DNA of 64,000 bases from Cryptosporangium arvum DSM 44712 (GTDB lineage Bacteria; Actinomycetota; Actinomycetes; Mycobacteriales; Cryptosporangiaceae): positions 4,030,001 to 4,094,000 of the forward strand of contig NZ_KK073874.1 of the NCBI RefSeq assembly GCF_000585375.1. The letters are read 5' to 3'. The notes under the pieces are model-generated. The model had not been told where the DNA came from. It did not search any database and saw nothing but the letters and a program-made list of their open reading frames with translations. This document shows, piece after piece, positions 54,585-63,216 of this stretch (its first letter is position 1; the number at the start of each line of letters is the position of its first letter). Both the position numbers and the translations under genes were made by a program.

Positions 54585-55778
54585 ATGAGCAGCTCGTTCG
54601 TGTACGCGTCGGTCCGGACCCCGTTCGGCCGGTTCAACGGAGCCCTGGCCGACACGAGGCCCGACGATCTGGCCGCGACCGCACTGAAAGGACTTCTCGA
54701 CCGCTCGCCGGGCCTCGATCCCGGACTGGTCGGTGACGTGTTCTGGGGCAACGCCAACGGCGCCGGCGAGGACAACCGGAACGTCGGCCGGATGGCCGTG
54801 CTGCTGGCGGGCCTGCCGGTCTCGGTGACCGCCACCACGGTGAACCGGCTCTGCGGCTCGTCGCTGGACGCCGCGATGATGGCCACGCGCATGATCGAGG
54901 TCGGCGACGCGGAGATCGCGATCGCCGGCGGCGTGGAGTCGATGACGCGGGCGCCGTGGGTGCTGCCGAAGCCGTCGCGCCGGTATCCGGCCGGCGACGT
55001 CACCGCCGTCTCCACGACGCTGGGCTGGCGCCTGGTGAACGAGCGGATGCCGGCCGAGTGGACGGCCTCGCTGGGCGAGTGCAACGAGCAGCTGCAGGAG
55101 AAGTTCTCGATCTCGCGCGAGCGGCAGGACGAGTTCGGCGCCCGCTCGCACCGTCTCGCCGCGCAGGCGTGGGACAGGGGCTTCTACGACGACCTCGTGG
55201 TGCCCGTGCGCGGCACCGACCTGGTCCGGGACGAGAGCATCCGGGCCGACACCTCGGTCGACAAGCTGGCCGGGCTGAAGCCGGCGTTCCGGCCCGACGG
55301 GACGATCACCGCGGGCAACTGCTCCCCGCTGAACGACGGGGCGAGCGCGGTGCTGCTGGGTTCGGCGGGCGCGGCCGCGTCCATCGGCCGGGACCCGGTC
55401 GCGCGGATCGCCGGTCGCGGCGGGGCGGCGCTGGAGCCGCAGCACTTCGGCTACGCCCCGGTCGACGCGGCCGACCGGGCACTGGAGCGGGCCGGCATCA
55501 CCTGGGCCGACGTCGGCGCCGTCGAGCTCAACGAGGCGTTCGCCGTCCAGTCGATCGCCTGCGTCGACGCCTGGCTCGAGCTCGGGCTGCCGGACGCCGA
55601 GCTCGTCAACGCCACCGGCGGGGCGATCGCCATCGGGCACCCACTGGGCGCCTCGGGCGGGCGCGTCCTCGGGACCCTCGCGGCGCGGCTCGTGGAGTCC
55701 GGCGAGCGGTGGGGCGTGGCCGCGATCTGCATCGGCGTGGGTCAAGGCCTGGCCGTCGTGCTCGAGAACGTCGCATGA
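54585..55778 (+). CDS. Thiolase (acetyl-CoA acyltransferase, PcaF-like)
   Basis: A 397-residue thiolase. The active-site Cys90 lies in TTVNRLCGSSLDA, NEAFAVQ and GHPLGASGGR follow, and the second Cys is in AICIGVGQG near residue 385. The PcaF-like opening (FVYASVRTPFGRFNGAL) and the linked CoA-transferase suggest thiolytic cleavage of a 3-oxoacyl-CoA, for instance 3-oxoadipyl-CoA or a related compound. The ATG directly abuts the previous stop. Confidence 0.9.
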   Translation: MSSSFVYASVRTPFGRFNGALADTRPDDLAATALKGLLDRSPGLDPGLVGDVFWGNANGAGEDNRNVGRMAVLLAGLPVSVTATTVNRLCGSSLDAAMMATRMIEVGDAEIAIAGGVESMTRAPWVLPKPSRRYPAGDVTAVSTTLGWRLVNERMPAEWTASLGECNEQLQEKFSISRERQDEFGARSHRLAAQAWDRGFYDDLVVPVRGTDLVRDESIRADTSVDKLAGLKPAFRPDGTITAGNCSPLNDGASAVLLGSAGAAASIGRDPVARIAGRGGAALEPQHFGYAPVDAADRALERAGITWADVGAVELNEAFAVQSIACVDAWLELGLPDAELVNATGGAIAIGHPLGASGGRVLGTLAARLVESGERWGVAAICIGVGQGLAVVLENVA

Positions 55779-56437
55779 CGCTGCTCTGCGCCTCGGCCGA
55801 CGAGGCGGTCAGCGGCATCGCCGACGGCTCGACGGTGCTCGTCGGCGGCTTCGGCACCGCGGGCATGCCGTTCGCGCTGATCGACGCGCTCATCCGGCAG
55901 GGAGCGCGGGAGCTCACGGTCGTGTCGAACAACGCGGGCAACGCCGACACCGGGCTCGCGGCGCTGCTCGCGGCCGGGCAGGTGCGCAAGATCGTGTGCT
56001 CGTTCCCCCGCCAGACCGACTCCTGGGTCTTCGACCGCCTGTACCGCAGCGGGACGATCGAGCTCGAGGTCGCGCCCCAGGGGAACCTGGCCGAGCGCAT
56101 GCGCGCCGCCGGAGCCGGGATCGGCGGGTTCTACACCCGCACCGGAGTCGGAACCCTGCTCGCGGAGGGAAAGGAGACCCGTGAGATCGACGGCCGGACG
56201 TACGTGTTCGAGCGGCCCATCGCCGCCGACGTCGCGCTCATCAGCGCCCACACCGCGGACACCCTCGGGAACCTCGTCTACCGCAAGACCGCACGCAACT
56301 TCGCACCCGTCATGGCCACGGCCGCGACGACCACCGTCGTGCAGGTGCCGCACGTCGTCGAGCCGGGAGCGCTGGATCCGGAGGCCGTGGTGACCCCGGG
56401 CATCTACGTCGATCGAATCGTGCGGGTGACGTCGTGA
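55775..56437 (+). CDS. 3-oxoacid CoA-transferase, subunit A
   Basis: A 220-residue alpha subunit: VLVGGFGTAGMPFALIDALI near residues 21-40, VVSNNAGNADTGLAALL (about 49-65) and GGFYTRTGVGTLLAEGKE (about 114-131). It activates a 3-oxo acid by moving CoA from a donor such as succinyl-CoA. The ATG overlaps the thiolase stop by 4 bp. Confidence 0.9.
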   Translation: MTLLCASADEAVSGIADGSTVLVGGFGTAGMPFALIDALIRQGARELTVVSNNAGNADTGLAALLAAGQVRKIVCSFPRQTDSWVFDRLYRSGTIELEVAPQGNLAERMRAAGAGIGGFYTRTGVGTLLAEGKETREIDGRTYVFERPIAADVALISAHTADTLGNLVYRKTARNFAPVMATAATTTVVQVPHVVEPGALDPEAVVTPGIYVDRIVRVTS

Positions 56438-57078
56438 GCGGCCCGCTCGGACGGGACGAGATGGCCCGGGTGCTCGCACGCGACATTCCGCGCGGGGCGT
56501 ACGTCAACCTCGGCATCGGTCAGCCCACGACCGTCGCCGACCATCTCCCCCCGGAGTCGGGAGTCGTCCTCCACACCGAGAACGGCATGCTCGGCATGGG
56601 ACCGGCGGCGACGGGCGACGCCATCGATCCCGACCTGATCAACGCCGGCAAGTTCCCGGTGACCGAGTTGCCCGGCGCCGCGTACTTCCACCACGCCGAC
56701 TCGTTCGCGATGATGCGTGGTGGCCACCTCGACCTGTGCGTCCTCGGCGCCTACCAGGTCTCGGCGTCGGGGGATCTCGCCAACTGGCACACCGGCGAGC
56801 CCGACGCGATCCCGGCGGTCGGCGGGGCGATGGACCTCGCCGTGGGCGCCAAGCGGGTCTTCGTGCTGATGTCGCTGTTCACCCGGGGCGGCGAGCCGAA
56901 GCTCGTCCGGGACTGCACGTATCCGCTCACCGCGCTGCGGTGCGTGAACCGGATCTACACCGACGTCGCCACGTTCGAGATCACCGGGGATCACGTCCTC
57001 GTCCGGGAGACGTGGGGGATCTCGTTCTCCGAGCTCCGCTCGCGCCTCGACGTCCCACTGGAGCGACATGTCCACTGA
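56434..57078 (+). CDS. 3-oxoacid CoA-transferase, subunit B
   Basis: A 214-residue beta subunit with the catalytic Glu49 in HTENGMLGMG and NLGIGQPT (about 25-32). GGHLDLCVLGAYQVS and KRVFVLMSLFTRGGEPKLV are family blocks. Its GTG overlaps subunit A, and its end overlaps the aldehyde dehydrogenase start by 11 bp. The specific acid (3-oxoadipate, acetoacetate or other) cannot be read from the sequence. Confidence 0.9.
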   Translation: MSGPLGRDEMARVLARDIPRGAYVNLGIGQPTTVADHLPPESGVVLHTENGMLGMGPAATGDAIDPDLINAGKFPVTELPGAAYFHHADSFAMMRGGHLDLCVLGAYQVSASGDLANWHTGEPDAIPAVGGAMDLAVGAKRVFVLMSLFTRGGEPKLVRDCTYPLTALRCVNRIYTDVATFEITGDHVLVRETWGISFSELRSRLDVPLERHVH

Positions 57079-58483
57079 GTTCTACATCGGGGGTAGCTGG
57101 GTCGATCCGGCCGCGCCGCGGACCCTGGGCGTTCTCGACCCCGCGACCGAGGAGACGTTCGCGACGATCAGCCTCGGCACGGCCGCGGACGTCGACCGCG
57201 CGGTGGTGGCGGCGCGCGCGGCCTTCGCCACGTACTCGCAGGTCAGCGTCGAGCAACGACGGGAGTACCTGGAGCGGATCGTCGCCGGCTTCCGGGCCAG
57301 GCTGCCCGAGATCGCCCGGACGATGACACGCGAGATGGGTGCGCCGATCACGTTCTCGACGCAACGCCAGGCCACGGTGGCGCTGTTCCACTTCGAGGAG
57401 GCGGCCCGGGTACTCGCGGACTACCGCTTCGAGGAGGAGATGGGAGCCGGGATCGTGCGGCGCGAGCCGATCGGCGTCTGCGGTCTCATCACGCCGTGGA
57501 ACTGGCCGCTGAACCAGGTCGCCTCGAAGGTGGCCCCGGCGCTGGCCACCGGATGCACCGTGGTGCTCAAGCCGAGCGAGATCGCGCCGCTCAGCGCGAT
57601 GGTGCTCGCCGAGGTCATCCACGACGCGGGGCTGCCGCCCGGTGTGTTCAACCTCGTCAACGGCGACGGTCCGGGAGTCGGTGAGGCCATCGCGGCGCAC
57701 CCCGGCATCGACATGGTCTCGCTCACCGGCTCGACCGGGGCCGGCGTCCGGGTCTCCCAGCTCGCGGCCGTGACCGTGAAGCGCGTCGCGCTCGAGCTCG
57801 GGGGCAAGTCGGCGAACATCGTCCTGCCCGACGCGGACCTGGAGTCCGCCGTCGTCGCCGGGGTGCACTCGTGCTTCACCAACGCGGGTCAGAACTGTCA
57901 GTCGCCGACGCGGATGCTCGTGCACCGCGCGCAGCGCGACGAGGCGTACGCCGCCGCGCGACGGGCGGTCGCCGAGGTCCGTCTCGGGGACCCGCTCGAC
58001 GAGTCGACCACGATGGGGCCCGTCGTGAGCCGGGTGCAGCGGGAGAAGATCACCGCGCTCGTGCGGTCGGGGATCGACGAGGGCGCGACGCTCGTCGTCG
58101 GTGGCCCGGAGCGTCCCGACGGGCTCGACCAGGGGTTCTACGTCCGCCCGACCGTGTTCGGCGACGTCACGCCGGAGATGCGGATCGCGCGTGAGGAGAT
58201 CTTCGGCCCGGTGCTCTCGATCCTGCTCTACGAGACCGAGGACGAGGCCGTCGAGATCGCGAACGACACGCCGTTCGGGCTGGCGGGCTTCGTGCAGTCG
58301 GCGGACCCCGACCGCGCCCGCCGGGTCGCCCACCGCATCCGGGCGGGCCGCGTCTACCTCAACGGCGCACCGTTCGACCGCAGCCTGCCGTTCGGCGGCT
58401 ACAAGCAGTCGGGCAACGGGCGGGAGTTCGGACGGTTCGGGTTCGACGAGTACCTCGAGGTGAAGGCGATGATCGGGTGGTGA
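57068..58483 (+). CDS. NAD(P)-dependent aldehyde dehydrogenase
   Basis: A 471-residue aldehyde dehydrogenase: TPWNWPLNQVASKVAPALA (about 141-159), VVLKPSEIAPLSAM, cofactor loop TGSTGAGVRVS, general-base Glu in LELGGKSANIV (near 246) and nucleophile Cys in NAGQNCQSP (near 281). EEIFGPVLSIL and FDRSLPFGGYKQSGNGREFG complete the fold. It would oxidise an aldehyde intermediate to the acid used by the CoA-transferase. ATG 57068 lies inside the preceding gene. Confidence 0.92.
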   Translation: MSTEFYIGGSWVDPAAPRTLGVLDPATEETFATISLGTAADVDRAVVAARAAFATYSQVSVEQRREYLERIVAGFRARLPEIARTMTREMGAPITFSTQRQATVALFHFEEAARVLADYRFEEEMGAGIVRREPIGVCGLITPWNWPLNQVASKVAPALATGCTVVLKPSEIAPLSAMVLAEVIHDAGLPPGVFNLVNGDGPGVGEAIAAHPGIDMVSLTGSTGAGVRVSQLAAVTVKRVALELGGKSANIVLPDADLESAVVAGVHSCFTNAGQNCQSPTRMLVHRAQRDEAYAAARRAVAEVRLGDPLDESTTMGPVVSRVQREKITALVRSGIDEGATLVVGGPERPDGLDQGFYVRPTVFGDVTPEMRIAREEIFGPVLSILLYETEDEAVEIANDTPFGLAGFVQSADPDRARRVAHRIRAGRVYLNGAPFDRSLPFGGYKQSGNGREFGRFGFDEYLEVKAMIGW

Positions 58484-59121
58484 ACGCCGACCGGCTGGCC
58501 GTCCTGCTGGACCGCGAGGAGCTCTTCGACCTGGTGCGGCGGGAACGCTTCGCCCGCGACCAGCGCCTCTTCGACGTGATGCGCGACTGCTTCCACGACG
58601 ACGCCTACGTCCGGACCACCTGGTACGACGGGCACGGCGGCGCGGCCTACGTCGAGGCGACGAAGGCGTGGATGGCGAGGACCGGGAACAGCAAACACTG
58701 GGTTTTCCCCGCCTACGCGCGGGTCGCGGGCGACCGGGCCACCGTCGAGAGCCCCGCGAAGATCTTCAACCGCACCACGGTGGAGGGAGTGGAGGTCGAC
58801 TTCCACGCCTACTGCCGCTTCTTCTCCCGGGCGGTCCGGGAGGAGGGACGGTGGACGCTGCTGAGCTTCGAGGTGTTGCTGGAGCGCGACGAGCTGCGTC
58901 CGGTTCACGCGGGAGAGGCGCTCCCGGTGGACGTGGCGCAGCTCGCCGGCTTCCGTCCTTCCTATCGGTTCCTGACCTGGATCCAGTCGACCCGCGGCGT
59001 GACGGTGAGCCAGGACCTGCTCGGCGACGACCGGCGGGCCGAACTCGACGCGTTCCACCGGGGCGAGACGGCCTGGCTCACCGGCACGGACAGCGGTCAG
59101 GGCCGTAGACCCCCACCGTAG
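58480..59121 (+). CDS. NTF2/SnoaL-like protein (scytalone-dehydratase type)
   Basis: A 213-residue protein. About residues 20-150 show the SnoaL_4-like pattern (RERFARDQRLFDVMRDCFHDDAYVRTTWYDG, GNSKHWVFPAYARVAGDRATVE, FHAYCRFFSRAV), seen in dehydratases, isomerases and ring-hydroxylase small subunits. No dioxygenase large subunit is nearby, so hydration or dehydration is more likely than ring attack. The GTG overlaps the dehydrogenase stop by 4 bp, and it ends the operon. Confidence 0.75.
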   Translation: MNADRLAVLLDREELFDLVRRERFARDQRLFDVMRDCFHDDAYVRTTWYDGHGGAAYVEATKAWMARTGNSKHWVFPAYARVAGDRATVESPAKIFNRTTVEGVEVDFHAYCRFFSRAVREEGRWTLLSFEVLLERDELRPVHAGEALPVDVAQLAGFRPSYRFLTWIQSTRGVTVSQDLLGDDRRAELDAFHRGETAWLTGTDSGQGRRPPP

Positions 59122-59221
59122 GTGGCTCGCACCGTGAGGACCCCACGGCATCGGACGTCGTCGCCCGCCGCGATGACCTCGGCGCCGTAGCCACCAGGGC
59201 CGGGGCGCGGGCTCGACGTGC

Positions 59222-59620
59222 TCAGGTCCCGGATGACCGGCCCGTAGCGCCTGGATCGGTGCCGAGGAACTCCAGCCGGTTACCGACGGGGTCGAAGGTG
59301 TGGAATCTCCGCCGGCCCGGAATCTCCGCCGGATCCGCCCACCGAACCGGATGGTGCGCCGCGGCCAGCGCCGCCGCTACCGCGTCGACGTCCACGACGA
59401 ACGCGGGATGGGCCTTCCGGGCGGGGCGGAAGTCGGCTTCGACGCCGACGTGCAGTTCCCCGTCGGGACCACCGAGGCCGGGGACGCGGAACCAGCAACC
59501 ACCCCGCGCCGCCAGCAGTGGCGGCTTGTCGAGCTCCGTCCAGCCCAGCGTGCCGCTGTAGAACGCACGGAGTCGCGCTTCGCTACCGGCCGGACAGGCC
59601 ACTTGGACGTGATGGATCAC
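59222..59620 (-). CDS. VOC-family (glyoxalase-like) protein
   Basis: A 132-residue vicinal-oxygen-chelate protein: IHHVQVACPAGSEARLRAFYSGTLGW at the start, LHVGVEADFRPARKAHPAF in the middle and FDPVGNRLEFL at the end, with the metal residues His (HHV) and Glu (LEF). It could be a dioxygenase, glyoxalase or resistance protein. GTG 59620 has GGAGGT 6 bp upstream. It stands alone, convergent with the catabolic operon and upstream-adjacent to the peptide cluster. Confidence 0.8.
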   Translation of the reverse strand: MIHHVQVACPAGSEARLRAFYSGTLGWTELDKPPLLAARGGCWFRVPGLGGPDGELHVGVEADFRPARKAHPAFVVDVDAVAAALAAAHHPVRWADPAEIPGRRRFHTFDPVGNRLEFLGTDPGATGRSSGT

Positions 59621-59738
59621 GAGCCTCACCTCCGTGCTCACTCTGCAGTACGGGCGTTCCCTCGTGCCGGCTGTCTCCGGCTCCGCCTCGGGGCGGGAAA
59701 CTCGGGGCGGGGAAACCGGAGCCGATCGACGATCGGCG

Positions 59739-60212
59739 TCAGCGCGGCAACCGGCTGACCACCACCCCGAGGAGGTACTCGGCGTGGGCGTAACCGCGCA
59801 CGCGGGAGTCCGCGCTGGCCGCGACGTTGTCGCCGAGCAGGAGGAACCGGCCGGGCGGCACCTCCCGGTCGGGCACGGTCGGCCGGACCACCTCGGGCAC
59901 GGCGTCACCCGGCCCCGCCACCAGTCGCTTCACCATCCACGGGGCCAACGTGGACGGCCGGCCCGGCGTCGGCTTCTCGATCGTACGAGGGAACGGTCCG
60001 CCGGGCTCGGGGACGCCCCAGGCCGCCACGACGACGTCGCCGGCCCGCGCCCGAGCGAGGCGGACCCGCCGTACGAGCACCCGATCGCCGTGCGCGAAGG
60101 TCGGGACCATGCTCTCGCCGAGCACCGTCACGACGACGAACCGCCGGTGCAGCCACCACCCGGCCGCGATGCTCGTGGCGAGCAGCGCCCCGGCGACCCG
60201 CGCGACGGTCAC
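59739..60212 (-). CDS. Small S26 signal peptidase
   Basis: A 157-residue type I signal peptidase. Catalytic Ser34 is in LGESMVPTF, catalytic Lys95 in WMVKRLVAGPGD, and box E reads LLLGDNVAASADSR. One N-terminal hydrophobic anchor (about 5-20) precedes a periplasmic domain. It is shorter than house-keeping LepB and is the last gene of the Cys-rich peptide cluster, overlapping the ABC exporter stop by 4 bp. I infer that it removes the AxA-ending leaders of the two peptides. Confidence 0.87.
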   Translation of the reverse strand: MTVARVAGALLATSIAAGWWLHRRFVVVTVLGESMVPTFAHGDRVLVRRVRLARARAGDVVVAAWGVPEPGGPFPRTIEKPTPGRPSTLAPWMVKRLVAGPGDAVPEVVRPTVPDREVPPGRFLLLGDNVAASADSRVRGYAHAEYLLGVVVSRLPR

Positions 60213-62038
60213 CGCTGCGCCCCGGCCCGGGTGTAGCCGCTCGCCTGCAGGCCGAACAGGTGCGCGTAGGTACCGGCGGTCGCCATCAGTTCCCCGTGGT
60301 CGCCCTGCTCGGCGACGACGCCGTCGACCAGGACCACGATGCGGTCCGCGTCGGCCACGGCTCCGAGCCGGTGGGAGATGAGCAAGCTGGTACGGCCCGC
60401 CCGGTGACGGCGCAGCCGGGTGTGGACCTCGTACTCGGCCTCGGCGTCGAGGCCGGCGCTCGGCTCGTCGAGGACGAGCAGGTCACGCTCACCGCGCATC
60501 AGCGCCCGGGCCAGCGCCAGCCGCTGCCACTGCCCGCCGGACAACATCGTCCCGTTCGACTCGTCGTCGGACGTGTCGCCTTCCGTGAAGACCTGCGACA
60601 GCATCGTGTCGTAGCCCCGGGGCAGCGCGGCGAGCACGTCGTCGATCCCGGCGAGACGGGCCGCGTCGGTGATGCGATGCCGGTCGTCCACCGCCGCCAC
60701 GTCGCCCAGACCGATGTTCTCCGCTGCGGTCAGGTCGTACTCCATGTAGTCCTGGAACAGCGCCGTGGTGCGCTGCCGCAATTCGTCGATCGCCAGGTCA
60801 CGGAGGTCGACCCCGTCCCAGTGGATCGAGCCGAGGGTCGGGTCGTACAGCCGGCACAACAGCTTCACCAGCGTCGACTTGCCGGCGCCGTTGCGCCCGA
60901 CGAGGGCGACGCTTGCGCCGTGCGGGATCACGAAGCTGACCCCCCGCAGAACCCAGGGCTTGTCGTCCGCGTAGCGGAACCACACGTCGCGCAGTTCGAT
61001 GCCGCGACGCAACGGCGGGACCGGGACCGGCGCGACCGGCACCGGCAGGTCCGTCTCGGCCGCGAGGACCACCCGGTGGTGCGCGAACAGCAAGGCGGAT
61101 TGGTGGCCGCCGGCCAGGGAACCGACGAGCCCCACCAGGGTCGCCTGCAGGCCGGCGACGGTGACGACGAACATCGACACGTCACCGACGCTCTGCTGGC
61201 CGGCCCGGGCGGCGAACACGGCCCACACCAGACCGCCTCCGGCGACGCACGCGCCGAGCAGGGCCAGGCCGCCCTGCGTGCCCAGCTCGCGCCGGTCGAC
61301 GGCGCGCTGCGCGACGTCGATCGCGCGGTGTTCGGTGAGCATCCGTTCGCGCAGGAAGCGCGCGAGACCGAAGAGCCTGATCTCCTTGGCCGCGACCGGG
61401 TGCCCGAGCAGATGGCTGAAGAAGAATTCGCGCCGGGCCGTCGGGCTCATCCGCCACAGCACGGCGGCTCGACGCCGCGCGAGCCTCAGCTCCATCACCA
61501 GGACCGGCACGGCGGCAGCGAGCACGATCAGGGTCATCAGCGGGCTCACCACGGCCAGCGCCGCGATCAGCCCGACCGCGCCGAGCAGACCGGCGCCGGC
61601 CCCGAGTACCTCTCCGCACAGCTCGCCGGGTGCCCGGCCGCCGTTGCCGGCCATCCGTAGCCGGTCCAGGAACGGCGGGTCCTCGAACCGGCGCAGGCCG
61701 GCCTGCCGTTCGACCGCCCGGTAGAGCTCGTCGAGGGCCCGGACGGTGCTCCGCCGGCCGACCTCCGCCTGCGCGTACCTGGTGGCGTGCGGCAGCACCC
61801 CGGCGGCGATGCCCACCGCACCCAGTCCGGCGACGAACACGAGCAACTCGCCGGTGTCCAGGGACGTCACGATGCCGTCGATCGTCGCCCGGGTCAGCCA
61901 CGCGGTCAGGGCCGGCGCGGCGGCGCTGAGCACGGCGACGACGACCGCACCGGCCAGCTGGGCCGGTGCGGCCAGCCACGCCAGCCGGAAGGCGGCGGCG
62001 ACCGTGCGCGCCACCGGTTCGGTGGTCGCCTCGCTCAT
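60209..62038 (-). CDS. ABC exporter (fused membrane and ATPase domains)
   Basis: A 609-residue half transporter with six transmembrane helices (about 20-330) and a C-terminal ATPase: Walker A LVGRNGAGKSTLVKLLC (near 380), signature LSGGQWQRLALARAL, Walker B LLVLDEPSAGLD and H-loop SLLISHRLGAVADADR. It carries no N-terminal C39 peptidase domain, so leader removal must be done by another enzyme, plausibly the encoded signal peptidase. It probably exports the Cys-rich peptides. The ATG overlaps the redoxin stop by 4 bp. Confidence 0.88.
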   Translation of the reverse strand: MSEATTEPVARTVAAAFRLAWLAAPAQLAGAVVVAVLSAAAPALTAWLTRATIDGIVTSLDTGELLVFVAGLGAVGIAAGVLPHATRYAQAEVGRRSTVRALDELYRAVERQAGLRRFEDPPFLDRLRMAGNGGRAPGELCGEVLGAGAGLLGAVGLIAALAVVSPLMTLIVLAAAVPVLVMELRLARRRAAVLWRMSPTARREFFFSHLLGHPVAAKEIRLFGLARFLRERMLTEHRAIDVAQRAVDRRELGTQGGLALLGACVAGGGLVWAVFAARAGQQSVGDVSMFVVTVAGLQATLVGLVGSLAGGHQSALLFAHHRVVLAAETDLPVPVAPVPVPPLRRGIELRDVWFRYADDKPWVLRGVSFVIPHGASVALVGRNGAGKSTLVKLLCRLYDPTLGSIHWDGVDLRDLAIDELRQRTTALFQDYMEYDLTAAENIGLGDVAAVDDRHRITDAARLAGIDDVLAALPRGYDTMLSQVFTEGDTSDDESNGTMLSGGQWQRLALARALMRGERDLLVLDEPSAGLDAEAEYEVHTRLRRHRAGRTSLLISHRLGAVADADRIVVLVDGVVAEQGDHGELMATAGTYAHLFGLQASGYTRAGAQR

Positions 62039-62571
62039 ACGGCCGGCACGGCCAGCCGGTCCACCGACGACGCGTCGCTGACCAGGAGCCGGCCGTCACC
62101 GTCGAGCTGGAACACGGTCGGGTAGCCGGTGACACCGAACGCCCGCTTCACGACGCCACCGGTGACGTCCTCGACGACCACCCGAGCCGCCGGGGACAGC
62201 CGGTCGACGTACCCGGCCGCCTCCTCCGGCGTACCGACGACGACGGCGAGGGCGCTCTGCCGGCCGCCGGGGAGACGCTCCGCGTAGGACACGAACTTCG
62301 GCAGGAGGGCTTCGCACGGCGTGCAGCCGGGGCTGAAGAACCCGATCACGGCACCGTGGGGGAGCTCGTTCCGGAGCAGCGGACGCCCGTCGGTGTCGGT
62401 GGTGGTGAACGCCTCGATCTGCGCGCCGACCGGCAGAGCCCGCGGGCCCGGCAGACCACCGGGCGGGGTGTCGCCCTGCTCGCGCAGACGCCGGATGACT
62501 CCGAAGAGCAGCAGCAGGTTCAGCAGGGTCAGCGCGTTGGTGACGGCGAGCGCGGCGACGACGTAGGTCAC
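62035..62571 (-). CDS. Membrane-anchored thioredoxin-like protein (TlpA/MauD type)
   Basis: A 178-residue protein with an N-terminal transmembrane anchor (about 3-25), a short linker and a thioredoxin fold. The redox pair is Cys83/Cys86 in FFSPGCTPCEALLPKF, and the cis-Pro loop is GYPTVFQLD. The overall layout is like MauD, which is needed for disulfide formation in the Cys-rich light chain of methylamine dehydrogenase. Its likely role is oxidising or isomerising the disulfides of the Cys-rich peptides outside the membrane. Confidence 0.87.
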   Translation of the reverse strand: MTYVVAALAVTNALTLLNLLLLFGVIRRLREQGDTPPGGLPGPRALPVGAQIEAFTTTDTDGRPLLRNELPHGAVIGFFSPGCTPCEALLPKFVSYAERLPGGRQSALAVVVGTPEEAAGYVDRLSPAARVVVEDVTGGVVKRAFGVTGYPTVFQLDGDGRLLVSDASSVDRLAVPAV

Positions 62572-62601
62572 GTCGGAGGTCCCTTCTGCCGGTGGATACG
62601 A

Positions 62602-62634
62602 ACTAGCCGGCCGCAGGTGCAGCGGCCGGCTAGT
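62602..62634 (-). terminator. Strong hairpin between peptide and processing genes
   Basis: ACTAGCCGGCCGC (62602-62614) and its perfect complement (62622-62634) form a 13-bp stem with a 7-nt loop. It lies between the first peptide gene and the redoxin gene on the same strand. As an attenuator it would give high levels of peptide message and lower levels of export machinery. Confidence 0.65.
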
Positions 62635-62685
62635 CAGGCTGGTGCGCCGGAACCGCGACGAAGGACGGCGCCGGCGGATCTCGGA

Positions 62686-62874
62686 TCAGCAGTAGTAGTC
62701 ATGGCACTTGCCGATGTACCACTCGCTGCAGCTCCCGGCGCAGTACCGGTTGTCCTGCCGGTAGAACGAGCCGTAGCAGTGCACGCACCGGTACTCCATC
62801 TCGGCCAGCGCGGTGGTCCGTGGGACGACGACGGAAAGGAGGCGGTCCGCCAGCTTGACGACGGTATTGATCAC
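62686..62874 (-). CDS. Cys-rich peptide precursor 1
   Basis: A 62-residue protein of unknown family. Residues 1-24 form a leader ending ALA, and residues 25-62 form a core with six cysteines (core positions 6, 9, 21, 25, 33, 38) and many Tyr, ending in Cys. Compared without gaps to the leader of precursor 2, Asp10, Leu13, Pro18, Arg/Lys19, Ala22 and Ala24 coincide. The GTG at 62874 has GGAG about 8 bp upstream. I infer cleavage after Ala24, export and formation of three disulfides. Mature activity could be antimicrobial or signalling. Confidence 0.7.
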   Translation of the reverse strand: MINTVVKLADRLLSVVVPRTTALAEMEYRCVHCYGSFYRQDNRYCAGSCSEWYIGKCHDYYC

Positions 62875-62928
62875 GGGGTTGCTCCGTTCGACGATCCGAT
62901 TTCCCGGAAAGGCAGTTCAGAAGCTCGC

Positions 62929-63156
62929 TCAGCAGCACCCTGGTGACGTGCTGTACGGCGTCGAGTAGCAGGAGTTCTCCCGCATCGCGAAGCAGTACTG
63001 ACCGCCGGACACGTACTTGTTCCAGTAATAGACACAGCTACTGCCGCCGCAGGCGGTGTAGGCGTGCCGGCACATGATGCCGCAGGCGGACGCCCGTGCC
63101 TTGGGCAGCATGGCCGCGAGCATGGTGTCGCCCATCCTGGTGAGAAGTCTGGCCAT
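62929..63156 (-). CDS. Cys-rich peptide precursor 2
   Basis: A 75-residue protein with a 24-residue leader ending ASA and a core of 51 residues with eight cysteines (core positions 1, 5, 12, 17, 31, 39, 50, 51), Gly- and Tyr-rich and ending CC. The start at ATG 63156 (GGAAGG upstream) is favoured over a longer frame to 63210 because it makes the leader match precursor 1 position by position. The even Cys number suggests four disulfides. No known bacteriocin family is evident to me. Confidence 0.7.
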   Translation of the reverse strand: MARLLTRMGDTMLAAMLPKARASACGIMCRHAYTACGGSSCVYYWNKYVSGGQYCFAMRENSCYSTPYSTSPGCC

Positions 63157-63216
63157 GATGGTCCTTCCGCCGCTGAGACCGACGCCGTGTCGGCAGGGGC
63201 ACCCTGACACGTGTCT

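Noticed and set aside
53475-55745. 756-residue minus-strand frame
   Set aside because: Antisense to the binding-protein and thiolase genes; no domain and no coding-like composition.
59105-59233. Open minus-strand frame between the NTF2-like and VOC genes
   Set aside because: It reads as plausible protein (GGYGAEVIAAGDD) but has no start, overlaps the end of the NTF2-like gene and shows no known domain; most likely chance.
63186-63215. SARP heptamer repeats upstream of the peptide genes
   Set aside because: Two GACACG copies occur on the minus strand and a palindrome GACACGTGTC is present, but their spacing (24 bp) does not fit the 11- or 22-bp phasing of SARP direct repeats.
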